A DNA stretch of 64,000 bases from positions 45,742,631 through 45,806,630 of the forward strand of contig CM023539.1 of NCBI GenBank assembly GCA_013350335.1. Direction: 5' to 3'. Source of the DNA: Chimonanthus salicifolius. Lineage: Eukaryota; Streptophyta; Magnoliopsida; Laurales; Calycanthaceae. Shown piece after piece: positions 24,499 through 34,966 of the stretch. The notes beneath the pieces are model-generated. The model was not told where the DNA came from and did no database searches. It saw only the letters and a program-made list of their open reading frames with translations. The translations under genes were made by a program, and so were the position numbers. Numbering within the stretch: the stretch's first letter is position 1; every line of letters begins with the position of its first letter.

Positions 24499-27400
24499 CA
24501 TGCCCCGACCCGAAGGGTGGGCCCGGAACGCGACTGATTTTTTTTTTTGAAAGATAAACTGAACCACAAGCATTCTTACTGGGCCGGATCAGTAGTTAGG
24601 CCCAGAGGTTACACATTAGCCCATCATGTGGACTCAATCATGTACCATATGCTTCCCCCATAAAAATAGACATAACAACATCATATCATACTCAAATCAA
24701 ATCTAACATTGATTAATACAAAGCATAAGAAAATCAATCATTGATTCATCATTCAAAACATTGTCTCAAAAAGGCAACATAGCCTATTACATCATTTTAA
24801 CATAAATTAAGTACCACATCCGGTACTTGATAAAAGACAACGGTTCCAAGAACCAACAGGGAAAGATCAGGGCATTCCTCTTCGGGGGAATCCCAAAACA
24901 CTGCTTTAACTTAAACGTCCTAAGCCTGAAAGAAAGGGTCCTCCTCCTCGGGTTCATCGCCTGAAAGGTGAGTGGTGTGAGCTAACTAGCCCAGTGAAGG
25001 ATAATTAACAATGCAAATTAAGTAAATATAAAACAGGTTAGCAACAGTTCAATATCACATGCTTGATAACAATAAGCATAATCTCAAATAATATAGCAAC
25101 ATCATTAAACCACTGCCATTATCCACCGTAACGCCTACCAACTACACTGAGACCAGTATTAAGTCCCGACACGGTCAAAATACATCCTTGCAAGTACATC
25201 TCCGGCTCTGACTTAGCCGATACTGACACCCTCAAGTCAGCAACTGACAACAGCATGGTCCGCCCATAGTCCAGTGACATAAACCATCTCTCATATGGCC
25301 GATATTGGTTCAATAGCCCAGGTACGTGGAAGCAGTCTTACATACACATACGATCAACATCGTAATCTCATAATCATCATCAACACTCTTACCATAGTGC
25401 ATCATGTATAGGCATATGAGTGGGTTCATCAAAACTGAAACCACTCATTGCTCAATACTCATCTCATCATAACACCTGTTTACAAAATCTGCAGAGTTAA
25501 GTTCCCTCACCGTGATCGTGTGGTTACGCAATCTCTGTTCAAACAACATACAAGTGTTTAATCAATATACACAACAAATACGTACACATACGTAGTATTT
25601 TGGAAATCATACATTTTCCCACAAAATATCCAGGGTTAATGGAAATGAGTCTCCTACTTGGTTTCTAGCCTTTTTAAATCATCCACAAGATAATAATATA
25701 ATAATAAGGGGCTCAGTCCAAACTCATATTGTCTTCTGGGCATAGACCAGATTGATTTATTGAGTTAGGTCTAGATCCTCGGGTCACTTCTCGGTTGTCT
25801 TCTAGATAGGACCAGAGCTGACATTTTGAGTAAGCCTCGAGGTCACTCAGTACCCGACTATAGTGTCGTCCTGAAAGTGAATCACTCAGGTCCCGACCAA
25901 TAGGGTCGACCTGAAAGCGGATACAATAGTATTTACACTATAAGTAATAAGAGAAAGGGGGTTAGTACATTTTTAATTAACAATGGAGGTATAAATCATC
26001 ACAAATAGTCAAACACATTAAATAAATAATAATCAAGATTAAAACAGTAATCAAACAATATTTTATCATTTTAAAAACGGGTCCCTCGGAACATCACCTC
26101 GGAACAAGGTATAGTCGCTTCGGATCATCCGAACCACACTACACTAAGTTACTGGCCTCGGAACTTGGGGCCTGACTTCGGATCGTCCGAAGACTGAGTC
26201 TCGGACCTTCCAAAGTCCATCCGAACTGAAAAAAAAAAAAAACCGTAAGTCTAGTTGGGTCCGCAAGGCTTGGAACGTCCGAAGACAGGTCTCAGACCTT
26301 CCGAGGGGGTTCGGTCCTTCCGAGCTGGGCTCGGTGCGTCCGAAAGAGGTCTGGCTCACCTCGGGTGGACTGGGCTTCGGGTGAAGCTCAGAACGTCCGA
26401 GGGTCACTGCTCGGACCGTCCGAAGGTTCAAACCTTCCGAAGATCGGCTCTCGGACCTTCCGAGAGTCGTCTTCTCCAACTGTCTGCACCAGCAGACAGT
26501 CACGGCGGAAAAATGGTGAAATACGATTCCAAAAATGGAGGGCTTCCCGAATTCGGTTTTCACATCCGTCTGGTTTGATGGACTCTTTTGGGAGTTCTCT
26601 TTCCATAGGGAAAGGTTTCGAGCTCAGAAGATCACTGGGCCATCCGATCTTAAGGGTAAATCCTCACGGGTAAAAGAAACTCATGGTTTTCCTTAGATTT
26701 TAAAACTGGTTTTTCTCTATCAAAACGGGGTCAAATTTAGTTTTGTTTGATTATAAACCGGTTAGAATTGAAAGAGGAATGTAATGGATACCTTCACTTT
26801 GGTTCCTGGGCTGAAATTCAGATTTTTAAAAATCTTTCCTTAAGCTTACTGTTACTGAAAAACAGCAGCTTAGCAGAGGTCGGCCGATCTAGATTTTGAG
26901 TGATAACAATAGACAGAGAGAAGAGAAAAGAAATACAAAGGATTGCTGGGAGTTTCAAACGATTCAAGAAGGCCCGAATTTATAGGATTTCCGTTGAGGA
27001 GAGACGCCGAAAATCAGCTACTCATGCAGCGACGATGGTACTGGACATCTGGGATCATCATTCGCCGGTGAGGGAGGCCGGAAAACTTGCTGCTCGATGG
27101 GACGGGACGTCGGAGGATCTCATCATGGCCGGAAATCCGGCTGAGCAGCCAGTGCACACCTGCATGGCGTGTGCAGGTTTTCCTGCTGTTGCAGATCAGC
27201 CTTCCACTATTTTCCATATTGCAGATAAGCCCCAGTTTTCATAAAAACCAATTTTTAAACTAAAAGTAATAATTTAAAAACTCAAAAACTTGATCCAACC
27301 TTACAGATGGGTTGGATTTTGAAAACCTTGATCACCATAAAGTTTTCAGAAATTATCTCTTACTAAAAACCCTTGATTTAAATAAAAATCATATTTTACC

Positions 27401-27879
27401 CATAATTACTTAATTAAACAAATGTAAAAATAACCAATTTGTAAATCTTATTTTGAAGTAAAATGAAATAACTAGACCATTCTTAAAATGGTCTACCATC
27501 AAACACCATTTTCGAAATTTATCTCTTTTCCGAAATCATTTAAAATAAATAAAATTCCTTTTCGGGGTTTTGACGGGCGATATTTAAATATCATTTTCTG
27601 AAATCAAATCATTTTAAACCCATAGATGCAAATCCTTCATTAAGGAGAATATTATCCACTAATAATATACACGTATCAACAATATTTATAAAAATATACA
27701 CAACAAGTGGTAAATTACCAAAATACCCCTCCAGTTTGACGAGCTGGATCTCTAAGCTCACGAGCTCGGATCGGGCCAAACTTGGGCTTTCCTCGAAGCC
27801 TTAACCGTAATCTTCGAGATTAACCGGTTAAACAGGAAAATTAAGATAAGCCACGCCTAAACTAGGGCAGGGTATTACA
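24496..27879 (-). mobile_element. Long terminal repeat of a Ty3/Gypsy chromovirus (Tekay/Del-like)
   Basis: On the minus strand the LTR reads TGTAATACCCTGCCCTAG at 27879 downward and ends ...GGGTCGGGGCATGACA at 24496: TG...CA ends, about 3384 bp. Directly upstream of it on the same strand is a polypurine tract (CTTTTAGGGGGGTAGGA, 27880-27896) and then the integrase gene, so this is the 3' LTR. It holds no gene of its own; the frames around 26.1-27.2 kb are chance. An unusual cluster of TCGGACCTTCCGA-like palindromes lies at 26087-26475. The inner end shows no second LTR in the window. Confidence 0.85.
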
Positions 27880-27985
27880 TCCTACCCCCCTAAAAGAAAA
27901 TTTCGTCTCGAAATTTAGAACAAACTCTACCTTCTTGACCTGTGAACAAGCCAGGGTACAGCTTCTGCATCGTCGATTTAGGTTC

Positions 27986-29014
27986 TCACGTCTCATGTTG
28001 CACGTCACGATGTTGCCACAGCACTCGCACTAGAGGTATAGACTTCCTCCTGAGCTTTTGAGTCCGACGCTCTAGAATCTTCACTGGTGTTTCTTCAAAC
28101 GTTAAGTCCTCTGACACTTCGATATCTTCAAAACTGATCACATGCGATGGGTCAGGCTCGTACTTCCTTAACATAGACACGTGGAATGTACTATGTACTC
28201 TCTCCAAAGCCTGAGGAAGGTCCAACTGATAGGCCACTTCACCTATCCTCTTCAAGATCTCAAAGGGTCCAACATATCGAGGTGATAGTTTTCCCTTGCG
28301 TACAAATCGCTGCACTCCATGGCGTGGTGCCACACGTAAGAAAACTCGGTCGCCAACTGCAAACTCCAAAGGTCGCCGCCTTTTGTCAGCATAACTCTTT
28401 TGTCTGCTTTGGGCTGTCTTGAGACGCTGTCTGATCACTTCAACTTGCTCTGACGTCTCACGCACTAGGTCAGGTCCTAGCAGCGCTTTGTCTCTTACCT
28501 CTGCCCAACAAAGAGGTGACCTGCAAGGTCTGCCATACAGAGCCTCGTAGGGTGTCATCTGCACACTGGAGTGATAACTATTGTTGTAGACGAACTCGAT
28601 CAAAGGCAAGTGATCTTCCCAACTTCCCTGCATATCCATTACACAAGCTCTTAGCATATCCTCTAAGGTTTGAATGGTTCTCTCTGACTGACCATCCGTC
28701 TGAGGGTGAAAAGCAGTGCTGAAGCACAGCTTAGTCCCCAACTCTTCTTGCAATCCTTGCCAAAACCTTGACACGAACCTCGGGTCTCTATCAGACACAA
28801 TGGATACAGGCACTCCATGCAATCTGACTATCTCCTTCAAATATAGTCTGCTTAGGGTAGCCAAGGAATCCGTCTTTTTGATTGGTAGAAAGTGCGCTGA
28901 CTTCGTCAATCGATCGACTATTACCCAAACAGCGTCGTTCTTTTTAGGAGACTTAGGAAAACCAGTTACAAAATCCATCGTGATATGCTCCCACTTCCAT
29001 GCAGCCACTTCCAA
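27986..29014 (-). CDS. Ty3/Gypsy integrase and C-terminal region (5'-truncated polyprotein)
   Basis: 342 uninterrupted residues. The catalytic core is readable: [15 protein letters not shown] with the first Asp, [31 protein letters not shown] with the second Asp, and [20 protein letters not shown] with the Glu. Then come the GPY/F module ([17 protein letters not shown]) and the [17 protein letters not shown] tail typical of Tekay/Del chromoviruses. It integrates element cDNA. The frame is intact to its end, which suggests a fairly recent insertion. It stops abruptly upstream of the core, where the sequence switches to RT in the opposite orientation. Protease, gag, RNase H and the zinc-binding part of integrase are absent. 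Confidence 0.92.
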   Translation of the reverse strand: MEVAAWKWEHITMDFVTGFPKSPKKNDAVWVIVDRLTKSAHFLPIKKTDSLATLSRLYLKEIVRLHGVPVSIVSDRDPRFVSRFWQGLQEELGTKLCFSTAFHPQTDGQSERTIQTLEDMLRACVMDMQGSWEDHLPLIEFVYNNSYHSSVQMTPYEALYGRPCRSPLCWAEVRDKALLGPDLVRETSEQVEVIRQRLKTAQSRQKSYADKRRRPLEFAVGDRVFLRVAPRHGVQRFVRKGKLSPRYVGPFEILKRIGEVAYQLDLPQALERVHSTFHVSMLRKYEPDPSHVISFEDIEVSEDLTFEETPVKILERRTQKLRRKSIPLVRVLWQHRDVQHET

Positions 29015-29359
29015 AGACTGCTTTTCGGACGCAGTATGGCTTGTACGAGTTTGTTGTGATGCCTTTGGGTTTGACGAACGCGCCAGCCATGTTCATGGAC
29101 TTGATGAATCGCGTGTTTCGACCGTATCTACGAGAGTTCGTGATAGTCTTCATCGACGATATCTTGATTTTTTCATCATCAGAGGAGGAGCATGAGCGTC
29201 ATCTGCGGATTGTTCTTCAGACTCTTCGGGAGCATCAGCTGTTTGCTAAGCTAAGCAAGTGTGAGTTTTAGTTGACTCAAGTGTAGTTTCTGGGACACGC
29301 GGTGTCTCCAGGAGGAATCGCGGCAGATCCAGCAAAGGTAGAGACTGTGAAGACTTGGG
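29001..29359 (+). pseudogene. Inverted reverse-transcriptase fragment of the same Gypsy family
   Basis: On the plus strand: [21 protein letters not shown], then [29 protein letters not shown] (the catalytic DD), [22 protein letters not shown], a TAG stop at 29269, then FLGHAVSPGGIAADPAKVETV. This is the palm of a Ty3/Gypsy RT. In an intact element it would lie upstream of integrase on the same strand; here it abuts the integrase head-to-head at about 29000-29015. It ends in host DNA at 29359/29360. It carries at least two stops. Confidence 0.9.
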
Positions 29360-29774
29360 AGAGTCGTCAACAATGTCAGTGCTATTAGAGATAATTGTAA
29401 TTGTTTTTCGTCAAATCAATCATTGACCCATGTATATGAATTTATGTTAAATTGTTAACTACTCCTTTGAGCTCATTTTCTCTTGCATTGCATCTTTCAA
29501 ATCATGAAACTTTTTAGTGTTCTTTATTTAAGAATAAAATTTGATGTTCACAATTAGATTTGACATATTACTTTAAATGAGTCAAATACTATCTTAACTT
29601 GTAAAATAAGCACTTATTGAGTACTTTATAAGTTCTTATGTATTAATTAATATATTTATTATTTTATATATTAATTACACATAATATATAAATATTAAAA
29701 CACACTTGTATAAAAATTAATACACAAGTTCATGCGTCATTCGACTAATGAGTTGCTTTCTCTTGAACAATTGT
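29360..29774. repeat. Right copy of 415-bp direct duplication
   Basis: Second copy of 24083-24498. It follows the inverted RT fragment directly and continues into GTGAAAAAATCATATATAG, which looks like the undisturbed host sequence. The six or so substitutions between copies date the event as old enough for about 1.5% divergence. Confidence 0.92.
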
Positions 29775-30014
29775 GTGAAAAAATCATATATAGTAACACA
29801 TAACACATAAATGAAGAACTATGTGTCCTACTCAACACATGATATGAGTGTGTTAGCTATTTTTTTAGCATTGACAGGTAGTTAAGATACTACAAAATTG
29901 ATTAAATGATAAAAAAATAGTGTGAAACCAGCAGTAAATGCAAATTGCATTGAGTTTATTTTATTTTATTTTTACTAATTTTGATTGATTGAATGATAAG
30001 AAAGGTGTGGGATC

Positions 30015-30444
30015 TGACCCGTGAGGGTTGGCTTAACGATTAAGAACCCTAATAAATTGTAGGAGGTTCTGGGTTCAAGTCCCACTCTCAACATTTTTTT
30101 TTTTTTTTTTGAGATCTAGGGAAACCTCGAGCCCACCTTAGCTTTCTGTAGTTATGTTGTCAAGGTGTGCTTACGCCTCGCCCTCCTAAAACCCTGGGGA
30201 GACACCCCACATCCACATAGAATGCCCCCAATTAACACCACCAGGGATTGAACTTGCTACCTCTCATTGAAAGTAATGGGAGGCAACTAGTTGGGACATC
30301 CAGTGTTGGGTAAATCCCACTCTCGACATATAAGGGCTACTCTCCCTAGTTTTACTCGGTTTATATGGATAGAGAGGTTTGCACACGCCTCAAGGACTTA
30401 GTTAGGTACTCTAAGAGGTCTGGATACCTTAGACCTCAAAAAAT
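30015..30444 (+). mobile_element. tRNA-derived SINE, interrupted by a second SINE
   Basis: Flanked by a 13-bp direct repeat AAGGTGTGGGATC (30002-30014) and AAGGTGTGAGATC (30445-30457). Contains TTGGCTTAACGATTAAG in the A-box position and GGGTTCAAGTCCCAC as a good B-box. It resumes after a 220-bp insertion with ATAAGGGCTACTCTCCC and GAGGTTTGCACACGCC. Without the insertion the element would be about 195 bp. Confidence 0.7.
30095..30314 (-). mobile_element. SINE nested inside another SINE
   Basis: Starts on the plus strand with about 16 T (the A-tail of a minus-strand insert). It is flanked by TCCCACTCTCAACAT at 30080-30094 and TCCCACTCTCGACAT at 30315-30329, a 15-bp TSD with one change. On the minus strand it has a B-box-like GCAAGTTCAATCCCTGG. 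It therefore landed in the B-box region of the older SINE. Confidence 0.75.
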
Positions 30445-31193
30445 AAGGTGTGAGATCCATCGTGTGTAAATTACATTAATACGGTTTTAATTATTTTTAA
30501 CTCCTAACTACATTTAGTGCTTAATCTTTTATAATTAGCATTTATTTTTATACAGAAGCATGCGAGCTAGTTTCTATTGGAATCCTTTCACCAGCTTCTC
30601 TAATCTTTCCGAATAATTACTGGCAGCTCTGCTATTATTGCTACCACCCCATTTGTGTTGGATCAGTCACGATCGGTTTGCATCTGTTAACAAGTGTGCA
30701 GACGGGAAAAAGGGACTTAGGGACATCACTGCGACTTGCAAACCATGTTGGCATGGAGAATATGCTAATACGTTTTGGCTAAAAAGATTGATCATTAAAT
30801 TGTGAATTGGATGACATGTGTTAAATTTCACCCCCTTTAGTAATTATCATTGTATGTTTGTTTAAATACAAAATTAAAAGTCAATATAGATATTTACTAC
30901 GTTAGAACATATAAAGGTTAAAAGATCTAATCTATACACCAAAAGTTTTAGAGTTAATGGAATGTAAAAATGCTAGCACTTTATTCTATCATATGCTATG
31001 TTGGCTCAACGTAACTCCTATACTCCAAATCTCTAGATTGGACTCTATTAGACAAATGACAAGTCATTAATGAATTTCAACACTGTTCTTCATTGATGAC
31101 TCCTTTTATAGTAAACTACCACCATTTTTCTTACCAACCTTCTTCGGTAGCTCACCATTTTTATAAATTGCCTTCATCATGATTCAAAAACAA

Positions 31194-31546
31194 TGTTGGG
31201 TTGTCTTCAAATGAGTCCCACATTGAAAGTGTAGGGAGAAACCTGAAGATTTATAACTGACTTGGATCACTCCACCTAACAGAGTAGTTTTTTAGAGTAG
31301 ATACCCAGATCCTAACAAGTGGTATCAGAGTCAGATATCAGGCTATCTCATGTGAACTCAAGAGATTTCCTAGTTAGACGAGATGGTTAGCCTCGTTCGA
31401 GGGGGGCAAGGGATTGTTGGGGCTGATTGCGAACGAGTCTCACATTGGAAGTCTCTAATGTAGAGAAAGATCTGAAGATTTATAAATGACTTGGGTCACT
31501 CCACCTAAATAGGCTAGTCTTTTCAGATGGGTACCTGGTTCTAACA
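31194..31546 (+). mobile_element. Complete TRIM element (miniature LTR retrotransposon)
   Basis: Two direct repeats, 31194-31317 (124 bp) and 31415-31546 (132 bp), both begin TGTTGGG and end CTAACA. They share CCACATTG, ACCTGAAGATTTATAA-like and CACTCCACCTAA. Between them, right after the first repeat, is TGGTATCAGAG (a primer-binding site for initiator tRNA-Met). Just before the second is a purine tract, CGAGGGGGGCAAGGGA. Flanks AACAA and TACAA are a likely 5-bp TSD with one change. There is no coding capacity. Total length is 353 bp. Confidence 0.85.
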
Positions 31547-32892
31547 TACAAGACATGAAACTTGCTTTGATACTAATTGTTTAGTATTTAACTATATGCG
31601 ACAATAATAGAACATGAAAAATCTAGTCCTTTTTATCTTATCACTACCCTAAATCAATGTCATTGAACATAATAGTTGAAAAAAAAAATTATGTTAAGGA
31701 TATTAAAAAGCTCATAATCGTGCTGATAGGCACTGGGAAAAAAAAAGAAAATGTTCATCTAAGCACATCTATGTTGTATGAGATACTGCGCGAATTCCTC
31801 AATATATCGATCTTGGCTAACCTTATCACTGATCATATTCTTCATCTCCCTTGCATTGACTCTGATGGTCGCACCCTCTGCTTCCACCATCACCAACTTC
31901 AGAGTCTTGGCAACTGAATCTCTTGTAAAATACCCATCCATTTCATTTCTGGGCACCTCCACACCAACCTTCTTCCCTTCCAGAAAACGGGAATTCATGC
32001 CTTGGTCATTTATCATTGGCAACAGGATGAGAGGCTTTCCAAATGCCAGAGCCTCAATGGCTGAACCCCAGCCACCATGCATCAAAAAGCCACCAATGGA
32101 AGGATGGGCCAAGAACTTGGGCTGAGGGGCCCAACCCATCTGCACAAGTCCACGGCCTTGTGCTTGGTCCTTGAACCAGGTAGGAAGCAGGGCTGGATCC
32201 CCTCTGTAGGCCCAAACAAATGGTAGCCCAGATTGTTCTAAACCAAAGGCTAACTCGCTCACTTCTTCTTGGGTCAGCCTTAACTCGCTCCCAAATGCTA
32301 CATACACTGTGGATCCTTGTTTTTGAGTGTCCAACCAGTGTCCATCCTCCCAAATGTGGCTGCTACTGATTCCACTATCTTCCAGTACAGGTGGAAGGAA
32401 GCCGATGGGAAGAATGGTCTTACGATAAAACCCGGCGAGCTGAACCATCCATTCGGGCTCGAATTCGGGGCTGCTCCGGATGGCGAGAACGTTGCTCCCA
32501 TGGATGGAAGTCACAAACCGATGGCCTTTGGATACATTTGAATCACCATGATCCCTTGCCCTACTCGTCCGAATGGCCTCGTGGTAACGAAAGGCTCTGT
32601 CTGAAGGAATTGTGAGCCAAGGCTGTGGCATTGTCATTTGCTCAGGTGATCCAAACATTGTCCCTTCAACGAGTGCCGATGGAGGCCCAAAGAAGCAAAG
32701 GGATCTTGTGCTTAAGACGCTGAATAAGGCGGATTTGAGCCCAAATTCATTGGCCATGTGAGGGGCCCAATGCACATACAAGTCATGAATGACCCAATCT
32801 GGGCTTGGGCTTAACTCTTTTAGGAATCTTCTTGTGGGCTCCTCTAGTCCATCTTGTAGCTTTTCTATGTAGGGGACATCATCAATTGGAAC

Positions 32893-34620
32893 CAGGGGTC
32901 AAAATATCGGCCGATACTGTGCGTATCGGCCGATATAATTCGGTTTTTCAACCACCGAATTATATCGGCCGATACGTATAGTATCGGCCGTACAAAAAAA
33001 AATTCGGCCGATATGTCCGAATTTTTGACCGAATTATCGGTCATCATATCGGCCGAATTTTAAAAATTCGGTTTTTTGTTTTTTTTTTTTTAAAAAAAAA
33101 CTTTTTTTTCATAATAAATATCGGCCGAGATGACCGATATATCGGTCCAAATCTCGGCCGAATCTGGGCCGAATTTGGGCCGAATCGGCCGTTTTTTCCC
33201 CCTGAAAATAGTAAATCTCGGGCCTGGGCCCAACTCAAGTTCGGCGATATTTTGCCGATATATCGGACGATATCTCATGTCCGATATATCGAGCGAGATC
33301 TCGGACGAGATCTCACCTGTCAACCAATTTCTCCCCATCACATCTCTGTGTACAGCGGACTGCAGGATTCAGCTGGTCCAGCATGCCTGAATATTTTATT
33401 ATTTTTTTTAAATCCAAAAAATCGAACCGGTCAAATTTTTTCCTATAAATACCATTCACCTACATCTCAAATTTCACACCTTATTTTCAAAGAGAAAATC
33501 AGATTTTACTATTTATCTTTAAAAAAATTTGCACTCTTCATTACTTGATTTAAGTAAGTTCTAAACGACCCGGATTTGTTTGAAACCGAACGATCCAGAC
33601 CGTTCAAAGGTTTCTTCATTTACAGATCTACTGATCTTGTAAGTTTTGTAATTTATTTCGATTTATCTGTATTTTATTTTAATTTTTTTAGCCAAAAATA
33701 ACATAAAAGAAGTTAAAAAATGCTTGAAGTTAAATAAGATATGTAGTAATAAAAGCTGTATATAGGTATTATAATTTTTTTTCCATCTTAATGTATCTGT
33801 AGTTAGTTTTTGTGTACTTTGTTAGTTACTATTTTTTTCATTTATTTATTCATTTTTGTTAACTATTTCAACATAAAATAGCATAAATGAAAAAAAAAGT
33901 TAGAAAATGATAATACCTATAAAATAATAGATGAACATTTTTCATTTGCTCTTAGTTACTGTTACTAACATGTTAAAATTTACAGCAACATTTTTTACAT
34001 TCACTTACTCCTTATTTTAATTATTTCATTATTATCTATGGACTATGATATATAAATGTTAGTAAATGGTAAAACCTATAAAATAATACATGAAATTTTT
34101 TTATTTGTTGTTATTTAATGTATACTAACTTCTTTTACAGGGATGAAATTTTTTCCTTTTATTTTATTTCTTTTTGTAATTATTTCATTATTATCTATGG
34201 ACTATGATATATAAATGTTAGAAAATGGTAAAACCTATAAAATAATACATGAAATTTTTTTATTTGCTGTTATTTAATGTATAATAACTTCTTTTAAAGC
34301 GATGCAATTTTTTCCTTTTATTTTATTTCTTTTTGTAATTTTCACCATTTTATTACTATTTATATAATTTCCCACTATCGTAACTTCAAAAATATATTAG
34401 AAGATGTAAATATCCGATATTTTATGAAAAAATTACATATTCAATAACCTCATAATTTTCTGCATTTGCTGTAATTTTTTTGGATTTTTTTTAAAAAAAA
34501 AAAAAAAAAAAAAACGGGGAGGAGAGAGAAAAAGTTCGGCCGATATATCGGCCGAACCGATATATCGGCCGATATGAAAAATCGGCCGGGATATCGACCC
34601 GGCCGATTTTTTTACCCCTG
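32893..34620. mobile_element. Non-autonomous hAT element inserted in UGT91 coding sequence
   Basis: 1728 bp, flanked by exact 8-bp duplications ATTGGAAC (32885-32892 and 34621-34628). Inverted ends are CAGGGGTCAAAATATCGGCC and, reversed from the right, CAGGGGTAAAAAAATCGGCC. An 8-bp TSD with CAGGG ends is diagnostic of the hAT superfamily. No transposase frame is present, so it needs a helper. Subterminal regions at both ends are packed with ATATCGGCCGATAT-like palindromes. The interior is AT-rich and holds a tandem duplication of period 159 bp (34021-34338). Confidence 0.93.
34021..34338. repeat. 159-bp tandem duplication inside the hAT element
   Basis: The units start at 34021 and 34180, both with TTATTTCATTATTATCTATG. 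They share GGACTATGATATATAAATGT, TGGTAAAACCTATAAAATAA and TTATTTAATGTATA with few changes. Confidence 0.8.
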
Positions 34621-34955
34621 ATTGGAACATCAATGGTTGCTTGAGCTTCTGCAGGTAGGCCGTCAATGGGTGGTGGGGTAAGTTTCACTAGATTGATGAG
34701 TGAGGATAAATTTGGAGGAATTTTTGTCAGCCTCTCTATGTTCCTAGGGGTGGAGATGAAGGAGATGCGGTGGCCTCGTCTAGCTAGCCACTTTGAGAGC
34801 TCTAAAAATGGAATCAAGTGACCAAATGCTAAACATGGAAGCATAACTAAATGAAGCTTGACATCTTCCATGTTGAAATACTCAAAAAAGATGGATGGAG
34901 AGATGGAGAGAGAAAGAGAGAGATGACTGACGATGTAGAATGTGGAAGACTGTAC

Positions 34956-34966
34956 CACTTATAAAC
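34956..34966 (-). promoter_or_regulatory. Likely TATA box of the UGT91 gene
   Basis: TTTATAAGTGG on the minus strand, about 90 bp upstream of the ATG at 34871. That spacing fits a TATA box with a short 5' UTR. No other elements are assigned. Confidence 0.45.

Larger units (their letters stand above)
31759..34871 (-). pseudogene. UDP-glycosyltransferase, UGT91 type, disrupted by a hAT insertion
   Basis: The N-terminal part (34871-34621) encodes 83 residues from [20 protein letters not shown], with the catalytic-type His early in the protein, through [11 protein letters not shown] to AQATIDVP. The rest (32892-31759) runs from DDVPYIEKL to IQHRCA. It includes VAFGSE and the PSPG box (WAPQPKFLAHPSIGGFLMHG, GWGSAIEALAFGKPLILLP, NDQG). 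LLPMINDQG and VPRNEMDGYFTRDSVA are UGT91-like. Such enzymes transfer a sugar, often rhamnose or glucose, to an already glycosylated flavonoid or terpenoid; the substrate cannot be inferred. The two parts are split by 32893-34620. Without the element and one 8-bp TSD copy they join in frame, giving about 458 residues, the normal family length, in one exon. As it stands the frame is shifted and stopped. Confidence 0.9.

Noticed and set aside
26144..27244. Several 70-140-codon frames within the long LTR
   Set aside because: They overlap each other on both strands and arise from the TCGGAC/TCCGA palindrome array and a GC-rich patch; LTRs are non-coding and no family is recognised.
24490..29370. 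Intact Gypsy retrotransposon
   Set aside because: Only one LTR is present, gag/protease/RNase H are missing and RT is inverted.
29941..30001. tRNA gene suspected from GGTTCAAGTCCCAC near 30075
   Set aside because: The cloverleaf cannot be completed; TSDs and context show it is a SINE B-box.
33044..33390. Open frames within the hAT element ends
   Set aside because: They translate the repeated ATATCGGCCGATAT words (ISADIS-type repeats) and are not transposase.
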